Shown: positions 1 through 6,935, numbered from the stretch's first letter. The stretch: 13,980 nt of DNA from an uncultured Erysipelotrichaceae bacterium (GCA_902782955.1 CACZPD010000112.1:1-13980); one strand, 5' to 3'. The notes: generated from the letters alone by a model not told the origin. Numbers and translations are program-made.

Positions 1-21
1 CATGCATGTCGTCACTTTGTG

Positions 22-70
22 AAAGAAAAGTCTACAGACAGTTCCTTTTGTTCGTCTGTAGACTTCTTCT
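22..70 (-). terminator. Terminator of the MATE exporter gene
   Basis: A perfect 12-bp inverted repeat (28-39 with 54-65, arm AAGTCTACAGAC) encloses a 14-base loop. On the minus strand it is followed by a T-rich run (TTCTTTC), and it lies about 45 bases after the stop codon of the MATE gene. The plus-strand side is also T-rich (CTTCTT), so it could work in both directions and protect against a gene left of the window. Confidence 0.8.
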
Positions 71-110
71 TAACTTAATGACGTTGAACAGGTGTTTCCT
101 TTTTTATATA

Positions 111-1490
111 TCAGGCAGTTTCTCCGAGACCTGTCAGGTCGTTGATCCAGTATTCCTTTTCCACAAGGATGAATCCGACCGCGCATTTGATCAGCTCCGT
201 ACTCTGCACGATGAGATATACGAGAAGGATGGAAAGAGAAGTATTGGCGACAAGAAGCCATGCAACGGGTATGGACACACACCAGCAGAAACAGGAATCA
301 AACAGGAATGTAATGATCGTTTTCCCGCCGGAGCGAAGGATAAAGTATGATGCGTTTGTATAAGCATAGACCGGCATGCATACGGCAACGATCCTGATCA
401 GGCCTGACGCGGTCTGACGGATGGAATCCGTTGTCTTGTACAGCAGGGGGAAGTACCCGGACAACGCGAAGGATATGATGCCGAGAACGATACAGAACCC
501 CATTGTGAACAATGTGATTCGGTTGGCATCCCGTTTCACCGTATCAAAATGACCGGCCCCGAGTTCCTGGCCGATAATGATGCCGGTGGCGCTGCCGAGG
601 GCAATAAAGGATATATTGAAGAGGTTGTTCATGGTCTGCGCGATATTCAATGCTGCGATGACATCGAGGCCGATCCTCGAGTAGATCTGGGTCAGCGTAG
701 CCATGGCGCTGGACCACAGGAATTCATTGACCAGAAGCGGGGCTCCTTTGACAGCACAGCTGCGGACCAGTTCCGCCGGAACCGCAAGGGAGGAATACAC
801 CCCGTGCATATACGGGAAGCGGTCATCTTTCCGATGGGCATGGACAGCAATAAAGCCAAGTTCCACAAAACGGGAAAGAACAGTGGCCGCAGCGGCACCC
901 TGGACACCGAGGGCAGGGAATCCGAATTTTCCGTAAATGAGAACATAGTTGCCTATGAGGTTGACTGTAACAGCCAGCAGGCTTGCCCGCATCGGGATCA
1001 CAGTCTCATTGCAGGAACGGAGTACGGAAGAATAGACCTGGGTCAGGGCGAAAGGCAGGATTCCTGCCAGCATGATCCACAGATATCGCTTTGCATAGAT
1101 CAGCGTGTCCGCAGCCGCAGCGGCGCTTCCTTCACCATGCAGATACAGGCTGATCAGGGGATCTCCGTGCAGCAGGAAAACAGCTGCGCCGATCCCGGTC
1201 AGTATCACCGCGGTGATAAACATAAGCCGGAATGTACTTTTTACGCCGTCATGATTTCCTTTTCCGAAATACTGCGCCGTGAAAATGCCAATCCCCGCCA
1301 GACCGCCGAATATGCACAGGTTGAAAACAAACATCAGCTGATTGACGATCGCGACCCCTGACATCTGGGCGGTTCCGATCTGTCCGACCATGATGTTGTC
1401 CAACATGTTCACGAAATTGGTCACGCCGTTCTGGATCATGATCGGCAGGGCAATATGAAGTGTTCTTCTGTAAATGTGATCGTTTTTCAT
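111..1490 (-). CDS. MATE family efflux transporter
   Basis: The 459-residue length fits the MATE (multidrug and toxin extrusion) family, integral membrane antiporters that export drugs and other organic compounds using a Na+ or H+ gradient. The N-terminus shows the family opening: a short charged cytoplasmic segment, then LPIMIQNGVTNFVNMLDNIM and VGQIGTAQMSGVAIVNQL, with about twelve hydrophobic helices in two similar halves (the second half begins near residue 235 with VKGAPLLVNEFLWSSAM). The start is the first ATG after an imperfect AAAGAG only 2 bases upstream, so initiation may be weak; the next in-frame Met is 17 residues further on. The gene stands alone, with a terminator after it. A palindrome (1532-1556) in its leader resembles one at the promoter of the nearby TetR-type gene, which suggests control by that regulator. 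The substrate cannot be read from sequence. Confidence 0.93.
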   Translation of the reverse strand: MKNDHIYRRTLHIALPIMIQNGVTNFVNMLDNIMVGQIGTAQMSGVAIVNQLMFVFNLCIFGGLAGIGIFTAQYFGKGNHDGVKSTFRLMFITAVILTGIGAAVFLLHGDPLISLYLHGEGSAAAAADTLIYAKRYLWIMLAGILPFALTQVYSSVLRSCNETVIPMRASLLAVTVNLIGNYVLIYGKFGFPALGVQGAAAATVLSRFVELGFIAVHAHRKDDRFPYMHGVYSSLAVPAELVRSCAVKGAPLLVNEFLWSSAMATLTQIYSRIGLDVIAALNIAQTMNNLFNISFIALGSATGIIIGQELGAGHFDTVKRDANRITLFTMGFCIVLGIISFALSGYFPLLYKTTDSIRQTASGLIRIVAVCMPVYAYTNASYFILRSGGKTIITFLFDSCFCWCVSIPVAWLLVANTSLSILLVYLIVQSTELIKCAVGFILVEKEYWINDLTGLGETA

Positions 1491-1531
1491 AACTCTTTGA
1501 CTATATCATATCAAACCGCGGTACAGCATTA

Positions 1532-1556
1532 ATACTGTGAAAATTGAACGCAGTAT
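1532..1556. promoter_or_regulatory. Candidate operator and promoter region of the MATE gene
   Basis: Arms ATACTG (1532-1537) and CAGTAT (1551-1556) form an inverted repeat around a 13-base spacer. On the minus strand the right arm sits inside TATACT (1552-1557), a plausible -10 box for the MATE gene with a leader of about 55 bases; I see no good -35 box (ACATTT at 17-bp spacing). The arms and the central ATTT resemble the palindrome at 1744-1773, so a shared binder is possible. This is inference from pattern only. Confidence 0.35.
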
Positions 1557-1601
1557 ATATGATCACCGTTTGTGAAATGTTCCATGATTTCTCCGGGCAA
1601 T

Positions 1602-1628
1602 AAAAAAACCGCATATTTATGCGGCTTT
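1602..1628 (-). terminator. Terminator of tRNA-Ser
   Basis: On the minus strand, directly after the CCA end of the tRNA, a CCGCAT/ATGCGG stem (1609-1614 with 1619-1624) is followed by seven T residues (complement of 1602-1608). This is a classic intrinsic terminator for a single tRNA unit. Confidence 0.85.
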
Positions 1629-1635
1629 TCTAATA

Positions 1636-1726
1636 TGGCGCAGAAACGGGGATTTGAACCCCGGCACCGTTTTACCGATCTACGAGCTTTCCAAGCCCGC
1701 CCCTTCAACCGCTTGGGTATTTCTGC
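1636..1726 (-). tRNA. tRNA-Ser (anticodon GGA)
   Basis: Read on the minus strand, the 7-bp acceptor stem is GCAGAAA/TTTCTGC with discriminator G and an encoded CCA (1636-1638). The D arm includes CCCAAGCGGTTGAAGGG. The anticodon stem is CGGGC/GCTCG with loop TTGGAAA, giving anticodon GGA. A long variable arm (ATCGG…), as in type II tRNAs, is followed by a T arm CGGGG-TTCAAAT-CCCCG. The anticodon GGA reads UCC and UCU codons, and G73 and the long variable arm are the standard serine identity features. It is a single gene with its own terminator. A likely -10 (TATGAT, complement of 1744-1749) overlaps the TetR promoter region, so the two promoters are divergent and overlapping. Confidence 0.97.
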
Positions 1727-1743
1727 GTTTGCTCAATTATCTT

Positions 1744-1773
1744 ATCATACTTTTCCGATTTGTGAAGTATAAT
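1744..1773. promoter_or_regulatory. TetR-gene promoter with overlapping candidate operator
   Basis: A consensus -10 box TATAAT lies at 1768-1773, with a weak -35 (TCATAC, 1745-1750) at 17 bp. The same stretch is an inverted repeat, ATCATACTT (1744-1752) and AAGTATAAT (1765-1773), with 8 of 9 positions symmetric and a 12-base spacer. A palindrome covering the -35 to -10 region just upstream of a TetR-family gene is the usual layout for autorepression. The opposite-strand TATGAT probably serves the tRNA-Ser gene, so a bound repressor could also touch that promoter. Confidence 0.5.
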
Positions 1774-1801
1774 ATAACCAGAAATAATAGAAAGGTTTTT
1801 T

Positions 1802-2392
1802 ATGGCGAAAGATACGAGACAGAGGCTTGCGACGTCATTTAAAGAACTTTTGGGCAAGAAATCAATCGAAAAGATCACAATCAGCGACCTGACAAATGCC
1901 TGCGGCATCAACAGGCAGACTTTTTACTATTATTTCAATGATATCTACGATCTGATGAAGTGGATCTACCAGACGGAAAGCAAGGCTGCTGTGGCAGGGA
2001 AGAATACATATACCACATGGCAGGAGGGTCTGCTGAGGATATTCCATTATTTTGCTGAAAACAAGGATTTTGTAATGCGGACACAAAGTACAGGCAATCA
2101 GTATATCCTCGAGGATTTCCTGTCCGTCCATGTGAACTCTGTTGTAAATAATGTGGTCAGGGAGTTTTCGGAAGCCTATACCATCAGCGCTGAGTCTGTA
2201 AATTATATCATCGCGTTTTACCGGTATGCTGTAAGCGGGATGATCCTCGGATGGGTAAAATCCGGAATGAAGGAATCACCCGAAACGATGGTACGGATAA
2301 TCGATATGCTCACAAAAGGAAACCTTGTGCATGCCATAGAGCGTTTTGACCAGTACGAACATAAAAGTCAGTCCGGGCATGAAGGGAACTGA
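1802..2392 (+). CDS. TetR/AcrR family transcriptional regulator (DhaS-like C-terminus)
   Basis: The 196-residue product has a TetR-type helix-turn-helix at about residues 5-50: [20 protein letters not shown] matches the family pattern (ITISDL…[12 protein letters not shown]) and is followed by [12 protein letters not shown]. The remaining ~145 residues are helical; the [17 protein letters not shown] segment near residue 150 resembles the C-terminal domain of DhaS-like TetR proteins of Bacillota (the TetR_C group with a GW motif). Such proteins bind DNA as dimers, usually as repressors relieved by a ligand, though DhaS itself is an activator. The start is supported by AAAGG six bases upstream of the ATG. 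Its promoter is palindromic, which suggests autoregulation. Plausible targets are itself, the MATE exporter across the tRNA gene, and the SGNH gene 32 bases downstream. The ligand is unknown. Confidence 0.9.
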   Translation: MAKDTRQRLATSFKELLGKKSIEKITISDLTNACGINRQTFYYYFNDIYDLMKWIYQTESKAAVAGKNTYTTWQEGLLRIFHYFAENKDFVMRTQSTGNQYILEDFLSVHVNSVVNNVVREFSEAYTISAESVNYIIAFYRYAVSGMILGWVKSGMKESPETMVRIIDMLTKGNLVHAIERFDQYEHKSQSGHEGN

Positions 2393-2402
2393 GAACGGTA
2401 TT

Positions 2403-2420
2403 CCAAAACAAAACTTTTGG
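2403..2420 (+). other. Small hairpin before the SGNH hydrolase start
   Basis: CCAAAA (2403-2408) pairs with TTTTGG (2415-2420) around a 6-base loop. The 3' arm overlaps the only SD-like bases (GGGTG, 2419-2423) in front of the downstream gene. It lacks a T-tract, so it is not a terminator. It might weakly mask the ribosome binding site, but with only two G-C pairs this is a minor signal. Confidence 0.3.
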
Positions 2421-2424
2421 GTGT

Positions 2425-3669
2425 ATGATATCTGATATGAAAATCAGAAATCTGTTCACAAAGAAATATACCGGATTCCAGAGAATGTGGATCCTGATCA
2501 TGCTGGCGGTGCTGGCTTTTTCTGTTGTTCTGACAGCAATACAGGCCGGCAACATGGTCGCGGCAAAAAAACAGAAAGAAAAAATAGCCGAACAGCACAA
2601 ACCTGCGGAATCCATTTCTCAGGAATATAAAAATGATATACCCGAACAGGAAACGACGCGTCTGAGTGAAACGAAAGATGCCGGCCAGGATTATCTGGAT
2701 ACGACCCTGTTCCTGGGCGATTCGAATACCGTACGGTTCATGATCTTTACCGACAGCGAGGGGAGGACATATACTTCACAGGAAAACACGATCGCTGTTG
2801 TCGGAATGGGAATCGATGCGATATCGACTCTGAAATGCATGAAATTCTCGACCGGGACATTTACGATGACGGAATCCGTCAGTATTATCCAGCCCGAAAG
2901 AATCATCATCACATTTGGTACGAACAACCTGAGCGGGACAAGCACTGACGCGTCAGGCTTCATCCAGCGGTATCAGCTGCAGCTGACAAGGCTGCAGGAA
3001 GCGTATCCTACTGTGGATATTATCGTAAACTCGATTCCTCCGGTAACGGAAGGGAAATCCAAGGCACACAATGTCCAGATCATGGCATACAATGCCGCGA
3101 TCGAAGAAATGTGTGAGGCAAACGGATGGAAATATCTGAACTCCGCCGAAGTGCTCGCGGACGTCAACGGAAACCCAATGCCGGGATTTATGGAAGGTGA
3201 CGGCATTCATCTGACAAAAACAGCTGTCAATACATTGTTTGATTATATCCGCACACATGCGTATGTAACGGAAGATGACAGACCGAAACCGCTGGCGGCT
3301 ATCCCGAATATTCTCGGTCCGACAACAAATGTATATATGACGGACCCGCTGACAGACAAGCCGTTTACGGAAGAAGCGCTGAATCCTGAAGACAAGGAAG
3401 AAGAACAGCCGGAAGAAACACCGACCCCGACTCCGAAACCGACGGCAACGCCGGAGCCGACTGCCACCCCGAAACCAACGGCAACACCGAAACCAACGGC
3501 AACGCCGGAACCAACGGCCAAGCCGACCCCGGAACCGACACAGGAACCTGCGCCTACGCCGGAGCCGACCCCGGAGCCGACCCCGGAGCCTACGCCGGAA
3601 CCGACGCCGGAACCGACGCCGGAACCGACACCGACCCCGGAACAGAGCACAGAAGAAGTACAGGAATGA
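2425..3669 (+). CDS. Membrane-anchored SGNH/GDSL-type hydrolase with Pro-rich TPEP tail
   Basis: The 414-residue product begins with a short basic segment and one hydrophobic helix (about 21-41, [20 protein letters not shown]) with no cleavage or lipobox motif, so it is probably a signal anchor facing outward. A charged linker leads to an SGNH-hydrolase domain (about 93-280). The blocks are visible: LFLGDSN (Ser100 nucleophile), VGMGID (oxyanion Gly), ITFGTNN (Asn167) and DGIH (Asp259, His262). These enzymes are esterases or acetylhydrolases, often on envelope polysaccharides; the substrate here is unknown. Residues about 331-408 are (T-P-x-P) repeats encoded by in-frame 12-base units such as CCGACCCCGGAG, probably a rigid spacer through the wall. 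The start is uncertain: ATG 2425 has a poor, too-close SD, while ATG 2437 lies 13 bases after GGGTG. Either keeps the anchor. The gap to the TetR gene is 32 bases, so co-transcription is likely. Confidence 0.85.
   Translation: MISDMKIRNLFTKKYTGFQRMWILIMLAVLAFSVVLTAIQAGNMVAAKKQKEKIAEQHKPAESISQEYKNDIPEQETTRLSETKDAGQDYLDTTLFLGDSNTVRFMIFTDSEGRTYTSQENTIAVVGMGIDAISTLKCMKFSTGTFTMTESVSIIQPERIIITFGTNNLSGTSTDASGFIQRYQLQLTRLQEAYPTVDIIVNSIPPVTEGKSKAHNVQIMAYNAAIEEMCEANGWKYLNSAEVLADVNGNPMPGFMEGDGIHLTKTAVNTLFDYIRTHAYVTEDDRPKPLAAIPNILGPTTNVYMTDPLTDKPFTEEALNPEDKEEEQPEETPTPTPKPTATPEPTATPKPTATPKPTATPEPTAKPTPEPTQEPAPTPEPTPEPTPEPTPEPTPEPTPEPTPTPEQSTEEVQE
3421..3647 (+). repeat. In-frame Thr-Pro-x-Pro coding repeats (12-base units)
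   Basis: The 3' end of the SGNH gene consists of degenerate 12-base units (CCGACGCCGGAA, CCGACCCCGGAG, CCAACGGCAACACCGAAA and similar) coding TPEP, TPKP and TATPEP. The most regular part is about 3552-3635. Because the unit is a multiple of three, slippage would lengthen or shorten the tail without breaking the frame, so the copy number is likely to differ between strains. Confidence 0.85.
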
Positions 3670-3671
3670 TC

Positions 3672-3695
3672 AGGAAGCGAAAGCTTCCTTTTTTT
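3672..3695 (+). terminator. Terminator of the SGNH hydrolase gene
   Basis: AGGAAGC (3672-3678) and GCTTCCT (3683-3689) form a 7-bp stem closed by a GAAA tetraloop, followed by a run of seven T (3689-3695). It starts two bases after the stop codon. Confidence 0.92.
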
Positions 3696-3703
3696 GCGCA
3701 AAG

Positions 3704-3728
3704 AAAAACCGGAGGATGCTCCGGTTTT
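3704..3728 (-). terminator. Terminator of the htrA gene
   Basis: A 10-bp stem AAAACCGGAG (3705-3714) with its complement at 3719-3728 and a 4-base loop lies just past the htrA stop codon on the minus strand, with T residues following. With the plus-strand terminator at 3672-3695 it forms a back-to-back pair between two converging genes. Confidence 0.88.
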
Positions 3729-3734
3729 GCAGAA

Positions 3735-4976
3735 TTATTCCTCAGAGATCGTTCCGGTAAGTGTGACCTTGAATTCCTTCGTCTCTCCTTCACGGTCGAC
3801 TTTCAGATCCAGGATGTCGCCGGCTTTTTTGTCCCGCAGTACTTTGGAAAGATCTGTATAACTGCTGATCGGTGTTCCGTCAGCTTCGATAATGCGGTCA
3901 TATGACTGCAGCCCTGCAGCTTCAGCGCCGGATCCGGCGATAATGTCGGTAATATAGAGACCTGCTTCATATCTGCCGGTTTTCTGACCGACTTCCTGCA
4001 GGTATACGCCGATGGTTGCGCGGTTTGTTACACTGCCGTACTGGATCAGCTGGTCTGCCACATCCATAGCGGTATTGACAGGAATCGCGAATCCCAGACC
4101 TTCGATGGTGGAACCGCTGCTTGTCACACCGGAATCCTTAGCATTGACAATGCCGATCAGGTTTCCGTTTCCGTCGAACAGTCCGCCGCCGGAGTTGCCG
4201 TTGTTGATGGCTGCGTTCGTCTGGATGACTTCCATGGATTCGTTGTTGATAACGACTTCACGGCTCGCGGCGGAGATGATGCCGTTGGTTACTGTGCCGC
4301 CCAGTGTGCCGAGCGGATTGCCGATTACTACAGCGGTATCGCCGACCTGGATCTTGGAAGAGTCGCCGATCGTTGCAGGCACGAGATTTTCCGCGTTGAT
4401 CTTGATAACGCCGATATCGGCTTTTTTATCAGAACCGATCAGTTCAGCTTCATATTCCTTACCGTCAAACAATGTGACAGTGATCTTTGTGGCGTTTTCA
4501 ACGACATGATGATTTGTGATGATATAGCCGTCGGCAGAGGTGATGACACCGGAGCCGGCTCCCTGCGCGGTATAGGAGCCTCCGAAGGGACCCCATCCGC
4601 TTTCCTGTTCGCTTTCGACCAGGATTTCGACGACGCTCGGGGATGCTTTTGCGGCTATCTGCTGGAGCGACATCGTACCGGAAGAAGTACTCATATTGGA
4701 CGGTGTGCTTGTGCCCGGGTCTGCTGTGGTGTAAACGACGCTCGTTCCGGATGATCCAAACAGTTTTGTGGCAATAAATCCGCCGCTGAACCCGCACAGC
4801 AGTGAGAGGATGCAGCAGATCAGTATCGTCATTGCCGAATTATTACGCTTCTTTCTGACAACCGGTTTTGCCGGTGACGGTGAAATCGTCTCAGCTGGTT
4901 TATTCATGACCGGAATCTGAAGAGGTTCCGTATCTTCTGACAGTAAGTCTTTTTCATTTTCCTGATATTCACTCAT
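3735..4976 (-). CDS. htrA: HtrA/DegP-type S1C serine protease, membrane-anchored, one PDZ domain
   Basis: The 413-residue product has a cytoplasmic, acidic and then basic N-terminus (1-47), one transmembrane helix (about 48-70), a Ser/Thr/Gly-rich linker, a trypsin-like protease domain (about 101-300) and a single PDZ domain (about 318-410). The triad is visible: His157 in TNHHVV, Asp187 in KKADIGVIKI and Ser262 in NNGNSGGGL. The 30- and 75-residue triad spacings equal those of E. coli DegP (105/135/210). Family members degrade or refold damaged exported proteins at the outer face of the membrane; Bacillus HtrA/HtrB/YycK share this single-PDZ layout. The start is well fixed by AGGAGG (complement of 4986-4991) nine bases upstream. 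The gene follows the LRR lipoprotein gene by 71 bases on the same strand, with only a weak hairpin between, so read-through is possible. A TATTAT upstream could be its own -10. No CssRS-type or other stress-operator sequence is evident. Confidence 0.96.
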   Translation of the reverse strand: MSEYQENEKDLLSEDTEPLQIPVMNKPAETISPSPAKPVVRKKRNNSAMTILICCILSLLCGFSGGFIATKLFGSSGTSVVYTTADPGTSTPSNMSTSSGTMSLQQIAAKASPSVVEILVESEQESGWGPFGGSYTAQGAGSGVITSADGYIITNHHVVENATKITVTLFDGKEYEAELIGSDKKADIGVIKINAENLVPATIGDSSKIQVGDTAVVIGNPLGTLGGTVTNGIISAASREVVINNESMEVIQTNAAINNGNSGGGLFDGNGNLIGIVNAKDSGVTSSGSTIEGLGFAIPVNTAMDVADQLIQYGSVTNRATIGVYLQEVGQKTGRYEAGLYITDIIAGSGAEAAGLQSYDRIIEADGTPISSYTDLSKVLRDKKAGDILDLKVDREGETKEFKVTLTGTISEE

Positions 4977-5020
4977 TTCTAAATACCTCCTGACAACTGA
5001 AATAATAAGAACGTAATGTG

Positions 5021-5049
5021 AAATCTGGGTGAAGACTGCAGATTTTTTT
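5021..5049 (-). terminator. Weak hairpin after the LRR lipoprotein gene
   Basis: AAATCTG (5021-5027) pairs with CAGATTT (5039-5045) around an 11-base loop. It lies immediately after the LRR stop codon (5048-5050) on the minus strand, but there the following bases are CACATTACG, a poor T-tract. The strong T-run (5043-5049) is on the plus strand, where no gene needs it. It may therefore be a leaky terminator between the LRR and htrA genes, or only an RNA 3'-end stabiliser. Confidence 0.4.
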
Positions 5050-6196
5050 ATGAATTCTGATCGGTTTTCAGTTCTTCGATCGAAAGACCGGAGATCGGGG
5101 AATAATCAGAGATCCTGTTGCCCTGGATTTCGAGATGTTTCAGTTTCGTCATATTCTTCAGGGCGCCGATATCGGAGATCCAGTTATGGGACAGATCCAG
5201 ATACTCCAGGCTGACCAGTTTTTCCAGAGGACTTATATCATAGATGCCGATGATATAGGCGTTGAGTTCCGTCAGATTGACCAGGTTCCTGAGCGGTTCA
5301 AGATCACGCACGTAGGTCTTGCTGATATCGAGACTCGTCAGGGAAGTCAGTTCTTTAATAGGGGAGATATCTGTCAGGGTGCCGTTTTTGGAAAGATCCA
5401 GGCTCTCCAGTTCCTTAAGGGAGGAAAGGGCAGATACGTTTGTGATCATATTGTCCCCGGCATCCAGTGTTTTCAGGGCCTGGAGCGATTCCACGAAGGC
5501 TATGCTGGAACAGTGATTCTTTGAGATATCCAGCAGGGTAAGGTTCTGCAGTTTTGATATATCCGCGAAACTGCTTGTGCCGATACCGGACATCCGCAGT
5601 TTTTCCAGACTTTCCAGTTTGGTCACGGAACGGATATCCGTGACAGGGTTGCCGCTGATATCGAGATATCTCATCGCCGTAAGGGATTCCAGGGGCTTCA
5701 GGTCTTCAATACCCGTGTTGCGGGATACCAGCTTTTCCAGCGTCGGGATCTCAGCAAGCGGTGAGATATCGGTGATCTCATTGCCGCTGATATAGAGTTC
5801 TTTCAGATTCGGCAGTGAAGTCAGCGGACTCAGATCCGTAAAGGAACCGTTCCTGATGTCAAGGGATTCCAGCTGCCGGATCTCCGCAACGGAGGAAAGA
5901 TCGCGCATGGCATCGCTTTTCAATGTCAGATCACGAAGATCCTTGACGTATTTCAGCGCAGACGCATCCTTGATGTTGTAGCCGCTGAGATCCAGTGTAT
6001 CCAATCCGGCTACATTGCTTTGCCGGATCGGCCCGCTTTCAACTCCTGTCACCTGACGCATCGCTCTTTCAAGGGATGCATCATCCCAGTTGATCGCCTT
6101 GTCATCATTCCCGATCAGTCCGCATCCGGAAATCATTGTTATGAACATAAAACCTGCAAGTGCTTTCTTAAGGTTTAATCTGTATTTCGTTTTCAT
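5048..6196 (-). CDS. Leucine-rich-repeat lipoprotein (internalin-type 22-residue repeats)
   Basis: The ~382-residue product has a lipoprotein signal peptide: basic MKTKYRLNLKK, a hydrophobic core and lipobox MISGC with Cys25 as the lipidated residue. It should be tethered to the outer face of the membrane. After a short Asn/Asp-rich N-domain, the whole mature protein is about 14 tandem repeats of ~22 residues with the pattern LxxLxLSxNxIxDISPLxxL, as in internalins and SDS22-type LRRs. These fold as a curved solenoid for protein or ligand binding; no enzyme domain or wall anchor is present. Start choice: AGGAG (complement of 6211-6215) lies 14 bases before ATG 6196 and only 2 before an in-frame TTG at 6208. 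I prefer the ATG because it gives a compact signal peptide, but neither spacing is ideal. It sits between a rhomboid protease gene and htrA, all on the minus strand, and has its own promoter. The binding partner is unknown. Confidence 0.88.
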   Translation of the reverse strand: MKTKYRLNLKKALAGFMFITMISGCGLIGNDDKAINWDDASLERAMRQVTGVESGPIRQSNVAGLDTLDLSGYNIKDASALKYVKDLRDLTLKSDAMRDLSSVAEIRQLESLDIRNGSFTDLSPLTSLPNLKELYISGNEITDISPLAEIPTLEKLVSRNTGIEDLKPLESLTAMRYLDISGNPVTDIRSVTKLESLEKLRMSGIGTSSFADISKLQNLTLLDISKNHCSSIAFVESLQALKTLDAGDNMITNVSALSSLKELESLDLSKNGTLTDISPIKELTSLTSLDISKTYVRDLEPLRNLVNLTELNAYIIGIYDISPLEKLVSLEYLDLSHNWISDIGALKNMTKLKHLEIQGNRISDYSPISGLSIEELKTDQNS

Positions 6197-6239
6197 ATCT
6201 ATATTCAATACTCCTGTATATTATTTTTGCAATAAAGTA

Positions 6240-6245
6240 ATTATA
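6240..6245 (-). promoter_or_regulatory. -10 box of the LRR lipoprotein gene
   Basis: On the minus strand a perfect TATAAT (complement of 6240-6245) lies between the rhomboid terminator and the LRR start, implying a leader of about 37 bases. The -35 is weak (CCTTCA or CTTCAT at 16-17 bp). The terminator upstream makes an independent promoter necessary. Confidence 0.6.
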
Positions 6246-6287
6246 CGCCTGAAAAAGGAAAATGAAGGACTGAGTATCATTAAGAAA

Positions 6288-6313
6288 TTAAAAAAAAGCA
6301 GGTGAACCTGCTT
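6288..6313 (-). terminator. Terminator of the rhomboid gene
   Basis: On the minus strand AAGCAGG-TTCA-CCTGCTT (7-bp stem, 6296-6302 with 6307-6313) is followed by a run of eight T. The stem begins at the first base of the rhomboid stop codon, so terminator and coding end overlap. Confidence 0.92.
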
Positions 6314-6873
6314 CACTTTTTCAGCGCGAGTCCGTATACGGCTCCGACAGCTCCTCCGAGGATATGTGTGAGCTGCGAAATGCTGTCTGTCAGCGTGATG
6401 CCGTCATAGATCTGCTGCCCGATATAGAGGAAGGCAACCAGTATTGTAGTGACCGGGATTCCTTTTCCCGTCCCGGTAACGGATGCGAGAAGTATGAAGG
6501 CGAATACAACGCCGCTGGCACCCAGAAGCGAGGAAGTGGACAGGAGAATATGCGCAAGCCCGGTAATGAATGCCGTGACCCCGATCACTTCAAGAACTGT
6601 ACGGCTTCCGTATTTTTCCTCCAGCATAGGTCCGAGAAGGAGGAACAGCAGCATATTATTCACATAATGACCGTAATCCGCGTGACCCAGCACATGGGTG
6701 AACAGGCGGACATAGAACAGCGGATCCGTCAGGGAACCGCGGTATACACTGAACAGCAGGGCGGTCGAAGCGCCGTGCGTCAGATATCCGGCGATCAGGG
6801 ATCCGAGGGATATCAGCGCGAAAGATAAAATAACAGGTGAATTAAAACTGATCTTTTTCATGTTCAATATCAT
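6313..6873 (-). CDS. Rhomboid family intramembrane serine protease
   Basis: The 186-residue, six-helix membrane protein is short for the family and of the minimal six-TM type. Diagnostic residues are present: HxxxN (His69-Asn73 in GHYVNNML) in the second helix, as in GlpG His150/Asn154; the catalytic GASG (Ser120) at the fourth helix; and the partner His170 in LTHILGG of the sixth helix. An E-x-x-Y-G segment (MLEEKYGS) follows helix 2, as in many family members. Rhomboids cleave transmembrane segments of client proteins within the bilayer; the client is unknown. The start is ATG 6873 or ATG 6861 (four residues shorter), and neither has a recognisable SD, so translation may be weak or initiated close to the 5' end. 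It is transcribed divergently from the SseB-like gene through a 62-base gap and ends in a strong terminator, so it is probably a single-gene unit. Confidence 0.92.
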   Translation of the reverse strand: MILNMKKISFNSPVILSFALISLGSLIAGYLTHGASTALLFSVYRGSLTDPLFYVRLFTHVLGHADYGHYVNNMLLFLLLGPMLEEKYGSRTVLEVIGVTAFITGLAHILLSTSSLLGASGVVFAFILLASVTGTGKGIPVTTILVAFLYIGQQIYDGITLTDSISQLTHILGGAVGAVYGLALKK

Positions 6874-6907
6874 AGCACGTTGAAACGGTTTTTTCCGTGA
6901 AATGTTG

Positions 6908-6913
6908 TATACT
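6908..6913 (+). promoter_or_regulatory. Probable -10 box of the SseB-like gene
   Basis: TATACT directly preceded by TG lies 22 bases before the ATG. TTGAAA at 6880-6885 would be a good -35 but is 22 bp away, longer than the usual 16-18, so the -35 is uncertain. The 62-base gap to the divergent rhomboid gene must hold both promoters. Confidence 0.4.
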
Positions 6914-6935
6914 GGTATGGAATTGAGGTAACGCT

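Noticed and set aside
549..1361. 270-residue plus-strand frame opposite the MATE gene
   Set aside because: Composition is highly polar and shows no family motif, there is no RBS, and it lies wholly antisense to a clear transporter with continuous membrane helices.
3421..3647. Possible minisatellite or CRISPR-like array
   Set aside because: The units are in-frame TPxP codons without unique spacers, so this is a coding repeat.
3243..3701. 152-residue minus-strand frame rich in Gly-Val-Gly-Ser repeats
   Set aside because: It is the mirror of the TPEP codon repeats of the SGNH gene and also runs through the terminator; the repeats explain the lack of stops.
4012..4509. 165-residue plus-strand frame opposite htrA
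   Set aside because: It is antisense to the conserved protease domain with intact triad, has no RBS, and its hydrophobicity derives from the reverse reading.
5021..5049. Strong plus-strand terminator
   Set aside because: The T-run is on the plus strand, but no plus-strand gene lies upstream, so I list it only as a weak minus-strand hairpin.
5048..6196. Periodic ~66-base pattern suggesting a DNA repeat array
   Set aside because: The period equals the 22-residue leucine-rich repeat and the DNA copies are strongly diverged, so it is a protein-level repeat only.
6884..6899. AACGG-TTTTTT-CCGT mini-palindrome between the rhomboid and SseB genes as operator or terminator
   Set aside because: The stem is only 4-5 bp with a homopolymer loop, no T-tract follows and no gene ends there; it is too weak to support a function.
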